Shown: piece by piece, positions 43,800 through 55,600 of the stretch
Numbering within the stretch: the stretch's first letter is position 1
How the letters are laid out: every line of letters begins with the position of its first letter
NCBI GenBank assembly: GCA_001600495.1
Contig: BCKE01000019.1
Location: 242,028 to 306,027, forward strand
Length of the DNA: 64,000 nucleotides
Direction of reading: 5' to 3'
Source: Pilasporangium apinafurcum
Taxonomy: Eukaryota > Oomycota > Peronosporomycetes > Pythiales > Pythiaceae
Made by a program: the position numbers and the translations under genes
Notes under the pieces: model-generated
The model's input: only the letters and a program-made list of their open reading frames with translations
Database searches by the model: none
Told to the model about the DNA's origin: nothing

Positions 43800-45974
43800 T
43801 TAAAGCACCATCTCTTCCGTCACCATTGGTAATTCCTCCACTGGTGCCACAGAAAGCTCTTGCTGTTGCTGCTCTGGTTGAATCTGTTGTTCTTCAGCTG
43901 GAGGGACCTGTTCGTCCACAGCTAATGACTTTTGTTGCCGCTCCTCCTGTTGCGGTGGTGATAGTTGTTGCTGTTGCGCCAATTGCGGTTTCCTGACCAC
44001 ACTGCGTTTTGATTCACTTACTGTTCCCTGTGTCTGTTCCTGAGCTTCCCTGAGTTTTCGGAAAGCCGTGCGAATACTTTTCTTGGCGTGTTCATCGAAT
44101 CGCAGGCGGTCTAATTCAGGCAGCAGCACTTTGAAACACTCGATCAGCTGCTCATTACTCGCTGGTGGGCTTTTCTTGGTATCCAACACATGGTCTGTAG
44201 ATCCACCATCATTGGCCAACAATCCTTCAGCTTGTAATTCTTGAGAACTAGTGCCACTTGAGCCCAGCAGTTCCTTCAGTCGACTTTCCATGCTGCTCTT
44301 TCCGCTGTCGTTACCATATTGATATGTTGACTGAGTGCTCGAGACTGTGTCGACAAAATCTCGTTCGTGGGTGCCGGCGCAATGTAGATCCAGATTCTCT
44401 TCGGTCGGAGTGATGAATTCGTCCATGGCCATCGGGCGAAAGATCTCCAACGCTGAGACTGTGTCACATACTTCACATGTAATCTCTTCTTCACCCGCTT
44501 TAATCATCGCGGCTTCATCCACAAAAGTTCGTGATGCTTCATCTTTAATACCTCCATCTACTTCAGATGTGGATTCGGCTGAGATTGACACTGGACCTGC
44601 TGCTGGTACGGGTAACGCAGTGGGTTCCGATAGTTTATGCAGTGCTAAAATCCCAGAAGCGTTCCAATAATGCCGAATGACATTGTCTGGAATCTCTTTC
44701 CAGCAATGCCGTGTCCATCGCATGGCCTGCAATGGATCGACATGGAAGAGATCATCCTTCAGCCCTCCTTCATGGCGATCGAGCGCATGACACATATGAT
44801 ACCGCCGATATCTTCGTTTGAACGCGGCAAAAATCCCACCTTCCAGTGGTTGCACACATCCAGAATTAGAAGTATTATCACCAAGCGCTGGAGGGAACAT
44901 CTCCAGTCGGATGTTGGTCAGCTCCAAGCCAATGGCGATATGAGCGGGAGCAGGGGGGACAAGCAACAAAATCCTTCGCTCTTGGTCTCTCAACTTTGAG
45001 TCCAGGGCACCCACCCATTCCTGGAATAGCACAGGCGTCATCCATGCGCGCTTGTTGTCTCGATAATGCGAGTTGACCGCCAGTAAATCATCGTCACTTT
45101 CATGCTTGAGCAGGTCATGGGTATCACTGGATTTCGGACGCAGCAGTCGCGTATTACCAATAAACATGGGCTCTAGTCGTTCACTGCCATCGCTATTCAC
45201 AGCGAATGCAATTGTAAATCGATCATTTTGATGATACAGTTGTTTGCCTCGACCTGCGGGTTTCTCGGGAGACAATGCGTAGAACAAACCAGTCTCACTC
45301 ATTGTGAAGATATCGCGTGGTGCATACAAGTTTGCAATTTGCTGGAGTACCGGTAATGTGTTTGGTGCGATGTGATCCATCAGCGCCTGTGCTACAGCGC
45401 TACTGTTGGTGGTGACACCAGCAGAAGTGCCTGTTAAACTATTTCCACCTGAAGATGAACCCGAATTGCCCAATCGGATGTTATGCCGCTTCTTGAACCC
45501 ACCAAGCCAACCATTCGAAAACGTCATGGTCGACGTAATTCCCAGCAAGCTCGCCAATTCCCGCGCTTGCTCTTTGATGATATCGCCAGACAATTTCAGA
45601 TTATGCTGTCGTGCAAAGAGCACCCAATTACAAAGCGCGGTGTCCAATTCCGGGTGCGTCACTAATCCTTTTCGACGTGCAGATAAATCCTTTGACGTCA
45701 TGGTCGTTAGTTCTCCTGCACGCGATAATATCTTGGAGATTGTACTTTGATGGGGCAGATTGACGAGATTAAACTCTTTCTTGGCCCAATGACAGAGCTC
45801 TTGCTGTGTCATCTTCACCTGCGAGAACTTGACGCAGAGCATGCGCTTCTGTGCGTTCGTGAGGTTCCCCACGGGCTGTGTCTTGCGTTTCTTCTTGCCG
45901 CCATGTCCGTCTGTCGGTTGAGGGGACGAGGAAGCGGAGGTAGTGGAAGTGGAGGAAGCCTTCCGCTTAAGCAT
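43800..45974 (-). CDS. domesticated pogo/Tigger (CENP-B-like) transposase
   Basis: An intact single-exon protein of 724 residues. Residues about 36-88 form a CENP-B/psq-type helix-turn-helix (LTNAQKRMLCVKFSQ). About 105-168 is the second Tc5-type DNA-binding domain (ELDTALCNWVLFARQHNLKLSG, NGWLGGFKKRHNIR). About 220-400 is a DDE-fold region recognisable by TGLFYALSPEK, RFTIAFAVNSDGSERLEPMFIG, NKRAWMTPVLFQEWV and QPLEGGIFAAFKRRYRRY. In active pogo/Tigger transposases three Asp residues catalyse; here the matching positions are S226 (SETGLF for DETGLF), P340 (LLVPPAPAH for LLVDNAPAH) and E378 (QPLEGG for QPLDQG). The C-terminal 200 residues are acidic, then Gln-rich. No inverted ends or flanking copies were seen. 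A long open frame with a lost catalytic triad points to reuse as a DNA-binding protein. Confidence 0.85.
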   Translation of the reverse strand: MLKRKASSTSTTSASSSPQPTDGHGGKKKRKTQPVGNLTNAQKRMLCVKFSQVKMTQQELCHWAKKEFNLVNLPHQSTISKILSRAGELTTMTSKDLSARRKGLVTHPELDTALCNWVLFARQHNLKLSGDIIKEQARELASLLGITSTMTFSNGWLGGFKKRHNIRLGNSGSSSGGNSLTGTSAGVTTNSSAVAQALMDHIAPNTLPVLQQIANLYAPRDIFTMSETGLFYALSPEKPAGRGKQLYHQNDRFTIAFAVNSDGSERLEPMFIGNTRLLRPKSSDTHDLLKHESDDDLLAVNSHYRDNKRAWMTPVLFQEWVGALDSKLRDQERRILLLVPPAPAHIAIGLELTNIRLEMFPPALGDNTSNSGCVQPLEGGIFAAFKRRYRRYHMCHALDRHEGGLKDDLFHVDPLQAMRWTRHCWKEIPDNVIRHYWNASGILALHKLSEPTALPVPAAGPVSISAESTSEVDGGIKDEASRTFVDEAAMIKAGEEEITCEVCDTVSALEIFRPMAMDEFITPTEENLDLHCAGTHERDFVDTVSSTQSTYQYGNDSGKSSMESRLKELLGSSGTSSQELQAEGLLANDGGSTDHVLDTKKSPPASNEQLIECFKVLLPELDRLRFDEHAKKSIRTAFRKLREAQEQTQGTVSESKRSVVRKPQLAQQQQLSPPQQEERQQKSLAVDEQVPPAEEQQIQPEQQQQELSVAPVEELPMVTEEMVL

Positions 45975-47516
45975 CTCGCACGTTTGCTTTACCTATCGAA
46001 CGGAATATTCTCGACTGGACGTCTTTGTCCCTGATAATTTGATCCTTTATAATTACATAATGACTTTTGATTTTATATCCAAGTCAGGGATACTCTTAAC
46101 CTTTATTGACCAAGACAAAATCCTACCGGTGGGATATACTTTAACCTGCTTTTTGAAGCGAACGAATCCATATCGATAGAAGCAGAAACTTGTCTCCAAT
46201 TCTCCGCAATAAACTCTTTTCAACGCTATTCTTCTTTTCAAGAATGGATGTGAGCCAATGATAGTTGACGCTCGAGGACATCGAGTGTGTGGAAAATCAA
46301 AGTGATTGTCCAGAAAGCATGGTACGGTAGTATCGGTACGAAAGGAAGGCAAAAATCATATTAGAAACATCTTTCTCAAGAATGAGCACCTATTCGTCTG
46401 GACTGATCGAGTCGAGGTGTCAAAGATGCCTATTCCGCGGTTGTCTAGTTTTAAGCAGCTTTTGCTAATTGAGTTAGATCCAGACAAAAAATAGGTTCTC
46501 CCTGAGGTACTTTCGTATCTCATATGATCCCTGAGGTGATTCTATCATTATTTGCTCCTGATTAATATGAAGTTTTGGCAAGAAACTCAGTCGAAATCTT
46601 CAATCGTTGGGCCATACTTCGTACTTTCACAATCAAAGAAAAAAAGTGCATCCGTATTTCGCTTACCATGGTTTCAAACTTGACGCTGGTGGTGAAGTAG
46701 ATTTTTAAGTTGATGGTTTCTTCTAATTCTTTTTCCTTAACTTAAATCGCATCGACATTGACCGAGTCATTCGCGTCCAGCCAAGTGAGTGTCTCCGTGA
46801 GTTTACCCTTAATTGCTTTTAAATCAGACTGGCAGTAAACGTTTGAAGCTGTCGATATTGAACGTTTCGGGTATACCAAAAGCGTAGACCTTCAACTGTT
46901 GCTTGGCAACCCACGCAGACCATATGAGTACTCCGGAGTGCTCAGCGATCTTCTTGTTTGCAGCGACATCTCACAATAAAGGGGTGGAAACAACTGTCTC
47001 AGACGATGGCAAAGTAGAGATTGTGGCAGTAATGACCAGCAGCAAACCGGGGGCCAACAACTTCATCGTCAGTTCGTTTATAGACAAAGAAGAAAGCTTG
47101 ATGTCGTTCTTGCCTTGTTGTCAGTCAATATGAAAATAAAAAAGAACCTAAAACGAATTTCTAGTACCCACTGAATTTCCAAAGACAATGAGCCGCCTAC
47201 TACTTCCACTAATGTTTTGTTGCATTTTCAAGTCTTATCGCCTTGATATTGGTTTGATAGTATGCAAGTCAATAAAGACAGCATTATCGACTGCACTGGA
47301 ACAGCTCTCTGATGGCTACATTTCTTGTCACTAGAGATAAGCACTACGTCTTCAAATAATCCCACCAATAGCTTGTTTGATGAACGCAAAAGAATCGCGT
47401 TCTTTTTGGTCAAGACATGCACTTTTGCTGTTGTGAGACAAAGAGACAGCATGTGATACACAAAGTCGATTGTTCTCAAGGCAACGCTTGGTGTGTGTAT
47501 TCTTATCAAAATTACT
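45975..47516. other. intergenic stretch, 1.5 kb
   Basis: No convincing gene. Open pieces around 46903-47133 start only with TTG and match nothing I know; decayed mobile-element sequence is possible. Confidence 0.35.
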
Positions 47517-48263
47517 TTACGCATTACACGAGACCTTACCATAGGGTTCAACATCCAAGATCTCACACATCTGTTCATAATATGTGATCCGCTGCTGCTC
47601 GTTAATTGTATTTGGGGCATCCGAGCCGCATTCCAATTCGCCATTGATAATGTACGTCGATAGCGCAAAGCCATCTTGCTCCGTCACGACGTCATGGATG
47701 ATTAGGTTATCCTTTTGCGGAGTCATCCAGTACCAAAGTGCAGTCATCCACGCCAACGTCGAATTCGTCGCCACTTGATCTGGATCATTTAGCAAATCAA
47801 CCCCCAGCGCCTCACCAGCGTTATAGTAATTATAATTCCACGAGAGCATGATCGCACCTCGACCATGGTACCGTTTGCCCTCGGCACAGGGGACGTCAAC
47901 AGTCAAATCACAATACTGGGAGGTATTGTAACTCTCCCACGCGTATTCCTGTGAGGCTTTGAAGTAGTCGCTTTCGTGCGCAGTTTGCGCGAGAAACGCC
48001 GCCAATTCGCGTTTATCGGCTGTAGAATTCCCGTCCCAATTAGCAAAACTCGGGTAGGCGTTGTTCACGGCGTCGACGAGTCCTGCGAACGCGTAAAGAT
48101 CGATGGCATCAGGAAATACCGTGAGGAATTGTGACTGATTGAAGTAGCGTTCAAGGCCAGCTGTTGCAGTGGAAGTAGAACCGTCGGGACAGTTTTGAGT
48201 ATCTGCCGCTACAAAGGGGATACTGGTTGCCACGGACACAGCAAGAGGGATGAAGAAACGCAT
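47517..48263 (-). CDS. secreted GH19 chitinase
   Basis: Start at the ATG 48263, where MRFFIPLAVSVATSIPFVAA forms a signal peptide (the open frame extends 34 codons further upstream). The 248-residue product carries the GH19 catalytic fold: RELAAFLAQTAHES with the catalytic Glu (HES here, HET in plant enzymes), GKRYHGRGAIMLSWNYNY with the substrate-binding block, and ALWYWMTPQKD. GH19 enzymes hydrolyse chitin beta-1,4 links; in an oomycete the target may be its own minor chitin or that of fungi and arthropods. It is a paralogue of the gene at 48979, about 700 bp away on the same strand, and lacks that gene's Thr/Pro linker. Confidence 0.9.
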   Translation of the reverse strand: MRFFIPLAVSVATSIPFVAADTQNCPDGSTSTATAGLERYFNQSQFLTVFPDAIDLYAFAGLVDAVNNAYPSFANWDGNSTADKRELAAFLAQTAHESDYFKASQEYAWESYNTSQYCDLTVDVPCAEGKRYHGRGAIMLSWNYNYYNAGEALGVDLLNDPDQVATNSTLAWMTALWYWMTPQKDNLIIHDVVTEQDGFALSTYIINGELECGSDAPNTINEQQRITYYEQMCEILDVEPYGKVSCNA

Positions 48264-48978
48264 TGTTTTAGTTTGTCGTTGGAGCTGACGAATTGAAGAA
48301 TGAAGTGATAAATACAGTTCAAGCAGCAAGCGCGCTTGTAAAGATTTGCTCTCTTGGAGTGTCACAAACCAACAAATGTGGCTTGGGTATGGCTTAGGAA
48401 TGGTTTATTGAAGGTGACTAGTTATCTTGAAGATGGTGAATACCAGAAGATACGTGTTTACAACGCTAAGGCATGTGCATTTTAGATCTTCTCTCTACCA
48501 CAAATATCAGCTGTTCCGTCAATATTTGTGGACACCAATAAACTAGAACGGAAATGTATCTACTGCCTCGATACGATTCTTGCAAATTCCAACGCGTTTT
48601 CTGTTTCAGCCTATCCTTACCTAATGATTTTATTGATATGATTATGATTCAAACAATTGACAAAATCGATACCCAACTCATGGTCTCCAAGTGTTGATTC
48701 GGACAGTTAATAGGAGTAACACAGAATCTGTTTCCTTGTCCATTTTATTTGCATGCATTTGCTCATTCGAAACGGGTATTCTCAACGAATATGCCTTATC
48801 CATTTCCTGTTCCAACTAGCTGTGGTTGTTTATGCACAAACAACATAAGTAGATCGTCAACGACACACATCGCTTTATTAGGTCCTTTATTCAATGGCAG
48901 CCCTCTAAAAATTCTGCAGATGGTACTGATGCGAGGTAGCATATAAGTCAGACTTGAGGTCGTTACGTAGAAAGGACT
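48264..48978. other. intergenic stretch between chitinase paralogues
   Basis: No gene seen. It is the upstream region of the 47517 chitinase and the downstream of its paralogue. Confidence 0.5.
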
Positions 48979-49980
48979 TTACGCATTGCACGAAACCTTG
49001 CCCAATGGTTCAACATTCAGGAGCGTACACATTTGCTCGTAATACTCGATGCGTTGCTGTTCATTCGAAGGATTGGAGGCGCTTGCACCACATTCCAGAT
49101 CGCCATTGATGATATACGTCGACTTCGCAAAACCATCGGTCTTGGTAACCACGTCATGAATAATTAGTCCATCCTTCTGCGAAGTCATCCAGAACCAGAG
49201 ACCAGTCTTCCACGCCAATGTTGAGTCAGTAGCGACTTGATCGGGATCGTTAAGTAAATCCACACCCAGTGCTTCGCCTGCATAGTAGTAATTGTAATTC
49301 CATGAGATCTGGATGGGTCCTCGACCATGGTATCGCTTGCCAGGAATGCACGGAACGGTCGTGGCCAGACAGTATTGCGATTCTGGATATGTTGCCCACG
49401 CTTCTTCCTGTGCAGCCTGAAATTTGGCGCTTTCGTGAGCCGTTTGCGCGAGGAATGCCGCGAGTTCGCGCTTGTCACTGTCATCGTCGCCGGAATTAGC
49501 GAAGGCAGGGTAAGCGGACACAGCATCGACAAGTCCTTGGAAATCGTAGAGCGCAATGGCACCAGGGAATGAGGAAGTGAATTGCGTTGCGTCGAAGAAA
49601 CGAGTGAAACCTGTAGATGGTGTTGCAGTGGTTGGCTCTGGTGTCTCAGTCGTGGGTTCTGGCGTCTCAGTCGTGGGTTCTGGCGTCTCAGTCGTTGGCT
49701 CTGGGGTCTCAGTCGTTGGCTCTGGTGTTTCAGTAGTTGGCTCTGGTGTTTCAGTAGTTGGCTCTGGAGCAGTAGTAGTTGGTTCCGGCACTTCCGTAAC
49801 TGGACTTGGAGCAGTAGTCGATGGAGAAGGAGCCAATGTAGTTGGTGTTGGAGCTAAAGTGGTTGGTGTAGGCACAGGTGTGACCGTTGGTGATTCACAT
49901 TCCAATTTCTTCCCTTGAACAGTAATATCTGATGCCCCTACGATCAGGGCAGCGATGGCGATAAATGAGTAGACACGCAT
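48979..49980 (-). CDS. secreted GH19 chitinase with Thr/Pro-rich repeat linker
   Basis: A 333-residue protein: signal peptide (MRVYSFIAIAALIVGASDITV), then about 95 residues of Thr/Pro/Glu linker including eight heptads of the type EPTTETP (six exact, plus EPTTTAP and EPTTATP), then a GH19 catalytic domain from about residue 125 (RELAAFLAQTAHES, GKRYHGRGPIQISWNYNY, SNEQQRIEYYEQMCTLL, GKVSCNA). The linker is probably O-glycosylated and may hold the enzyme in the cell wall. The 21-bp repeats in DNA (about 49618-49785) are prone to copy-number change. The catalytic domain is close in sequence to the neighbour at 47517, which indicates tandem duplication. Confidence 0.92.
   Translation of the reverse strand: MRVYSFIAIAALIVGASDITVQGKKLECESPTVTPVPTPTTLAPTPTTLAPSPSTTAPSPVTEVPEPTTTAPEPTTETPEPTTETPEPTTETPEPTTETPEPTTETPEPTTETPEPTTATPSTGFTRFFDATQFTSSFPGAIALYDFQGLVDAVSAYPAFANSGDDDSDKRELAAFLAQTAHESAKFQAAQEEAWATYPESQYCLATTVPCIPGKRYHGRGPIQISWNYNYYYAGEALGVDLLNDPDQVATDSTLAWKTGLWFWMTSQKDGLIIHDVVTKTDGFAKSTYIINGDLECGASASNPSNEQQRIEYYEQMCTLLNVEPLGKVSCNA
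49618..49785. repeat. 21-bp tandem repeats encoding EPTTETP
   Basis: Eight heptad codon units, six exact at the protein level, in the linker of the GH19 chitinase. Confidence 0.85.
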
Positions 49981-50384
49981 ACTTCCTAGGCAAAATGGAA
50001 GTCGAACAACTCGGTAGCTGGTGAATTCAGAAATGGCGTTGAGTTTTCTATGCCGTCAGCTGATTTGGTAGCTCTCTACTTATTTTGGGTTACCGATGGC
50101 TGTTGTATTAGGTATGGTTGCGTCTACAAAACCATACCATAAATGAATCGAACTGTCTGTACACAAAAAACTGACTCTCTTCTGCACCCACACCAATTAT
50201 TTTGGGTATTTTGGGCTCACAGATGTTGAAGCCCACTTCAGTGTTTGTGGCGAAAATGGCAACTGACGAGTGAAAGGTGGGTGATGAGAAATGCAGCATC
50301 TGTGATGATTTTTTCAAATGAAGAGCTACGTTTGAACACATTCACTTGTATTACCGTTTGGTATTTTGTATGAAGTCATCACTG
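49981..50384. other. intergenic stretch, chitinase promoter side
   Basis: No gene seen; upstream of the chitinase and downstream of the coiled-coil gene. Confidence 0.5.
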
Positions 50385-52223
50385 CTACTTGGGGAGGATC
50401 TTAGCATGGCGATTAAAATAAGCAAGCATCTCACTCGAGTACGTGATCTCTTGCTGTATCTTATTCAGTTTTCCTCGCGTCCAGTCATACAAGCCCAGCA
50501 TATCGTATTCCAGACTCGTCACTTTCATAGTCAAAGCCTTGAGCTGCATAAGGAGACATCCATATGAGTTTGTCCTGTCTACATTTTGTGGCCAGCATCC
50601 ATTGGTACTATCTATCGTACCGTCGTGTCGTGACCACCATGTAAAAACTGAACTTCCGACGATAATTTACGCAACTCGCTTTGGATTTCACGAACGCTCA
50701 CAGCCTTATCATGAAATTTAGATGCCAGTTCCTCCCACTCTCTTCGTCCATCTTCTATGCTGTCATACACGTGATTATTTCCTGTCACAGTATGTGAAAT
50801 TTCCAGTTTCTGGACGTTGGTCTTCAGAGTGCGCAGCTCATCATCCCATAGACTTTGCAACTTCAATACACGTTTGGACAACTCACTCGGCACTTTTGTG
50901 ACCATCTAGGGAGCGAGTATTATTCTTGATTGTTTGTTCAGCAGTGCCAATCTCATACACAATATATACCTGATCAAAGTTATTTTGCAGTTGTTGTAAA
51001 CGTATCTCTATCTCCTTCTGCAGGCTCTGCTGTCTTTTAGCTGCTTCTCTCATCCGATTCGTCAGTGCGTCGAACTGGTTTCTATCCGCAGCGCGACACG
51101 CCTTCGCATCAGCTTTCCTAGACGATATGTATTCCAAATCATTGTTGGCACCTTACAAATAAGATCAAGTTTATGATGTCTAGCATGCTGTTTTGAACTC
51201 ACATGGTGTCGATATTCTGAGATAATTCCTGAAGTTTTTGACTCACCGCTAAGCCAGTGTTGGTGGCGACCTCTATTTTTGTATTTGACATCGTGCTGGT
51301 TTGATACTGTATGGGGAGCTGAGCTGCCACTGCCGATGGCAATGCGAGCTTGATTTTGAGTACTTCATTGTCAAGAAGAAACAGTTTCTCATCTAACTCC
51401 CCGGTTTTATCACCCAGCGCTTGGTTCGATTGAAAATAGAGTTCGTCAGACTGATTCACTTCCTTACGTAAGATCTCGACAGCATCATCGACGGCATTGA
51501 TTCGTTTGGTAAGAAATTCTTGGGATGCTGTAAACTTTCGTAATACATGTGAATTGTCAGTACAGAATCTTAATGACAAAGAATGAATAAATCGACTAAC
51601 CTCATGATGAAGAAGTCGGAGTTCTGCCACTTGTTCATCTAACGTATCTTGCATTTGTGCAATCATAAGTCTCACCTCCTATTGCATACAAGAACAGAGT
51701 TTATCAAACTCCCCTCTGATCTACCAGGATTAGCTGCTGTCAACGTACATAAATCTCTGCCTTCGTCTGCTCATTCACGCCTAAAAGCAATTGCTCCATC
51801 TTTGTGTCTAACATGGCGGGGAAAGTAGCTTGTCGCTCCTTAATCTCATTCAGCTGGTCCTGCAAAGATTCCAGTACTTCTTGTGACATTTCATCCAGTT
51901 CCAACTGATGATGCTTCTCCACTTGAATCGTCTAGTCAATCCGCTAGATGTATCAATATAACGCAAAGCCTCACGTTGTGAATTTCAAAGTATACCTTGA
52001 TAGCTTGAGAGAGTTGCACAACGTGTGGCACCAGATCCTCCGTGACGGTCGCCAGGCTTTGTTTCGTATTTTGCAGCGCGGTTTCGGCTCTTTCACGGCG
52101 GTTCCGCTCGCTTAGCAAATTATTACTACCACCGAGATAGTGAGGAGCTGGGCTACTGCTTCTGTTTCTAAGGCTCTTTGGTCCAGCAGACTTGATGCTG
52201 CCGTGCACAGATAATGGTGCCAT
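50385..52223 (-). CDS. seven-exon coiled-coil protein, unknown function
   Basis: Exons 52223..51996, 51931..51749, 51678..51601, 51534..51203, 51118..50971, 50905..50621 and 50543..50385 join in frame to 470 residues ending in ILPK. A short Ser/Pro-rich head (MAPLSVHGSIKSAGPKSLRN) is followed by near-continuous coiled coil (RRERAETALQNTKQSLATV, LESLQDQLNEIKERQ, EILRKEVNQSDELYFQSNQA, KEIEIRLQQLQNNFDQ, LRTLKTNVQKLEIS, LNKIQQEITYSSEMLAYF). Six small introns were placed by GT/AG and frame, each keeping heptad character across the join; the acceptor of exon 5 (tctag then G) is the only one I found giving an open frame. Such proteins are common in flagella and centrosomes. I recognise no family. 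Open frame runs upstream of 52223, so an earlier start is possible. The gene is divergent from SMC4. Confidence 0.7.
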
Positions 52224-52625
52224 TGCTTTCTGTAGCTTCAATTTTGACTCCTGTGTCCTTTCAAGGTGGAAGAGTAACTTTGTAACCCTCCTGTGTAACC
52301 CATATGCAAGAATGTTTGTTATTAAGGACAATATATATTCATTAAAGTAATAATTTATTTTCTTAGTATCAGATAGTCCTTCTTTATTATACTTAAAGGG
52401 TAAAATATAGTATAAATATTGATTTGAATGAGTGTTTTTTCTAAATACTTGGACCATTTTTGTAAAATTTAAAAAAATATTTTGCGCGCCAGAATTTTGC
52501 ACACCAAACTTAAGAAGAAGAGTCTGCTGAAGGTGGAAGAGGAAGAAGCAGCAAAGACGAACGCAACGCGTAGAGAGGAAAACAGCGACATTAGCAAACC
52601 ATCCGCGCTGACAGATAAGAATCTA
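52224..52625. promoter_or_regulatory. bidirectional promoter between the coiled-coil gene and SMC4
   Basis: An AT-rich 400-bp divergent region. At 52480..52490 it has TTTTGCGCGCC, similar to E2F-type cell-cycle sites, 136 bp before the SMC4 ATG. In-frame open sequence from 52482 to 52625 (basic, then Glu-rich) lacks an ATG. Confidence 0.4.
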
Positions 52626-55600
52626 ATGGATCAGGACGTCCGTGAGAGCATCGGCACGCCCGCTCACGTCAGCATGGAGTCGAAGACGTTGTTACGTGGT
52701 GGCAGCCTCGGTGGGAAACGACTGATGATCACGAAAATGCACCTCGAAAACTTTAAATCCTATGCTGGACGCGTGGAAATTGGGCCATTCCACAAGTGTT
52801 TCAGTGCTGTTGTGGGGCCGAATGGAAGTGGGAAATCGAACGTCATCGACGCGCTGCTGTTTGTGTTTGGCAAACGTGCGTCGAAGCTCCGATTAAAGAA
52901 AGTGTCGGAGTTGGTGCATCGGTCGGCGAATTTCCCCAATTTAGATACAGCAACTGTGTCGGTGTTTTTCCAGGAAATTTATGATGATGAAGAAAGTGAT
53001 GAGGGTGTGAATGGTGACGCCGACAACTATCGCGTTGTACCCAACTCGGAATTATGTGTCACACGATCGGCCACGACTAGCAACGTGAGCAAATATTTTA
53101 TCAATGGAAAGCCGAGTAACTTTACACAGGTGACAGAGCTATTACAGGGCAAAGGCATCGACCTCGACAATAATCGCTTCCTGATTTTGCAAGGTGAAGT
53201 CGAACAGATTGCCATGATGAAAAGCAAAGCACCAGAAGGATCGGGAGAAGATGGACTGCTCGAATACTTGGAAGATATTATCGGGTCTAATGTCTATGTG
53301 GAACCCACGGAACGTGTGTGGCAAGAAGTAGAAGAATGCAATGAAATTCGTGGCGAGAAGGTAAATCGTGTGAAACTGGTCGAGAAGGAAAAAGCGCATT
53401 TGGAGGGTCCACGTGAAGAAGCGCTCGAATATTTGCGAAAGGAAAAGGAGGTGTACGTCAAGACTAACATTTTATACCAACTGTGGATCCAGGAAGCATC
53501 CAAGAATCGAGAATTATGTGAAACTCGAAAAGCAGAGCTCCAAGCTCAATACGACGACGAATTGGCGAAAATGGAGGCAAACAGGAAGGAGTTTGAAGCT
53601 ATCGAACAAGTCTATCAACAGGTCAAAGAAGAACACGATGCTGTGGTAAAGGAAAGAGAATCCACCAAAGTGATCTACGCTGACTTTGAGAAGCAAGATG
53701 TAAAATTACGTGAGGAGCTCAAGTTTGCCAAGGAACAGGTGGAAGAGTTGAAGGAAACCAAGAAGAAGGAAAAGAAGAAGCAACAGCTTATACTACAGAA
53801 GCAAAAAGAAAACGAAGAGTTGGTACCAAAACTCGAGAAGGAAGTAGAAAAGCTTCAAGCCAAATTGGCAAAGCAGGAACAGATTCTGGAAGGAATTTTA
53901 GAAGAGCACAAAGAAGAAACAGCAAAGCTGCGGCGCAAAATGGAAGATCTACAGAGAGAAATCGAGCCATTTCAAAGTGAAATGAATGCATTGCGATCTG
54001 TTATTGACACAACTGATACTGAAATTCAGTTGATTGAAGAGCCATTCACCAACGCCAAAAAGGCACTTGAAGCGAATACACGAGGTATCGAAGAAGCTGA
54101 ATCCACTATTCAAAGTCTAGAACAAGATTACGCGCAGAAGTCCACGGAACTCGTCGAAATGAAGAAACGTGCTGTTAAGGCACAAAAGGAATTAAGCAAC
54201 ATGAAGGAGATGGAGAGCGTGGTTTCCGAAAAATATCGCGAAGCACGCACGAAGGCTGAAGAAGCATCAAGCTCTGTACAGTCCCAAGCAACCCGGAGTC
54301 GAATGTTGCGCAGTTTGTTGGATGCAAGTCGATCTGGTCAGCCGTTGGCGAACGCCGGACTCTTTGGTCGGCTTGGTGACCTTGGTGCTATCAACGAGAA
54401 GTATGATGTGGCAATTTCAACAGCTTGTGGAGCGTTAGATCATTTGGTTGTTGCAACAACATCAGGTGCACAGGCATGTGTTGAATTTCTCCGCAAGCAT
54501 AACCTGGGACGGACTACCTTTTTAATTTTGGAGCAGCTGGAATATCTTCAATCCAAATGCAAAGGTGGATTTCGTGCAATGAAAACACCGTCAGGCGACG
54601 AAGCTCCACGATTATTTGACTTAGTACGTGTGAATGACAAACGCTTCTTGACTGCATTTTACTTTGCGCTTCGCGATACATTAGTTGCGAAGGATCTGGA
54701 TGAAGCTACTGTAATTGCGTATCAAGGTAACCAATGCAAGTATCGTGTTGTGACGCTTGACGGGCAGCTCGTGGAACTTTCTGGAGCGATGTCTGGCGGT
54801 GGTAAACGCACTCGTAGCGGTGGTATGTCCAGTTCCATCTCTTCAAGTGGATTGAGTGAAGGAGAGATTACCGCACTTCAAAAGGAAGCGTCCCAGTTGA
54901 AAGACGAGTATTATCGTATTCGCGAATCTAAGTCTTCACTTGAAAAAGAAGGTATTCAATTGACGCGACGTATTGAGCAATTCGAAAATGAACTACCAAA
55001 GATTGAACTCAATTTGAATGCCACGAAGACGAAACTAGCTGATCTGCGCGAAAGCACACGCGGATTAGAAAAGCAAGCGAAACTTACAGACGCTGCGAAG
55101 AAGAGCATCACCAAACTTCAGAAAGCGAAAAGTGCTAAAGAGATTGAGTACGAAGACATCAAGGAAAAAGTTCAAGCGATGGAAAATCAACTTTCCGAGT
55201 TAAAAGAAAAAATTCTGGATGTTGGTGGTGCCAAGTTGCGCAAAGAGCAGGAAGTGTCAAAGAAGATTACTAAGCAAATTGACGAGAAGACAAAGCAGAT
55301 GACAAAGATCCGTGTCGAGTTTAAGAGCAGCCAGAAGAATAGTGAGAAAAACGCACAAGCACTTGAAAACATTGAGAAAGACATGGTGACATTGAATGGG
55401 AAGATTGAGGATTGTCTTGCCCAGATTAAGGCTATGGAAGATAAAGCCTTGGTAGTATTCAAGAAATGCGAGAAGATTGAGAAGCAAGTGGCAAAAAAAG
55501 AAGAGATACTACGCAAGGAAGAAAAGAAGTATAGCAAGCTAAAGAAGCAATACGAAACCATGCAAAGCGGAGAAGTTGATTTGCAAAACAGTCTGGAAGA

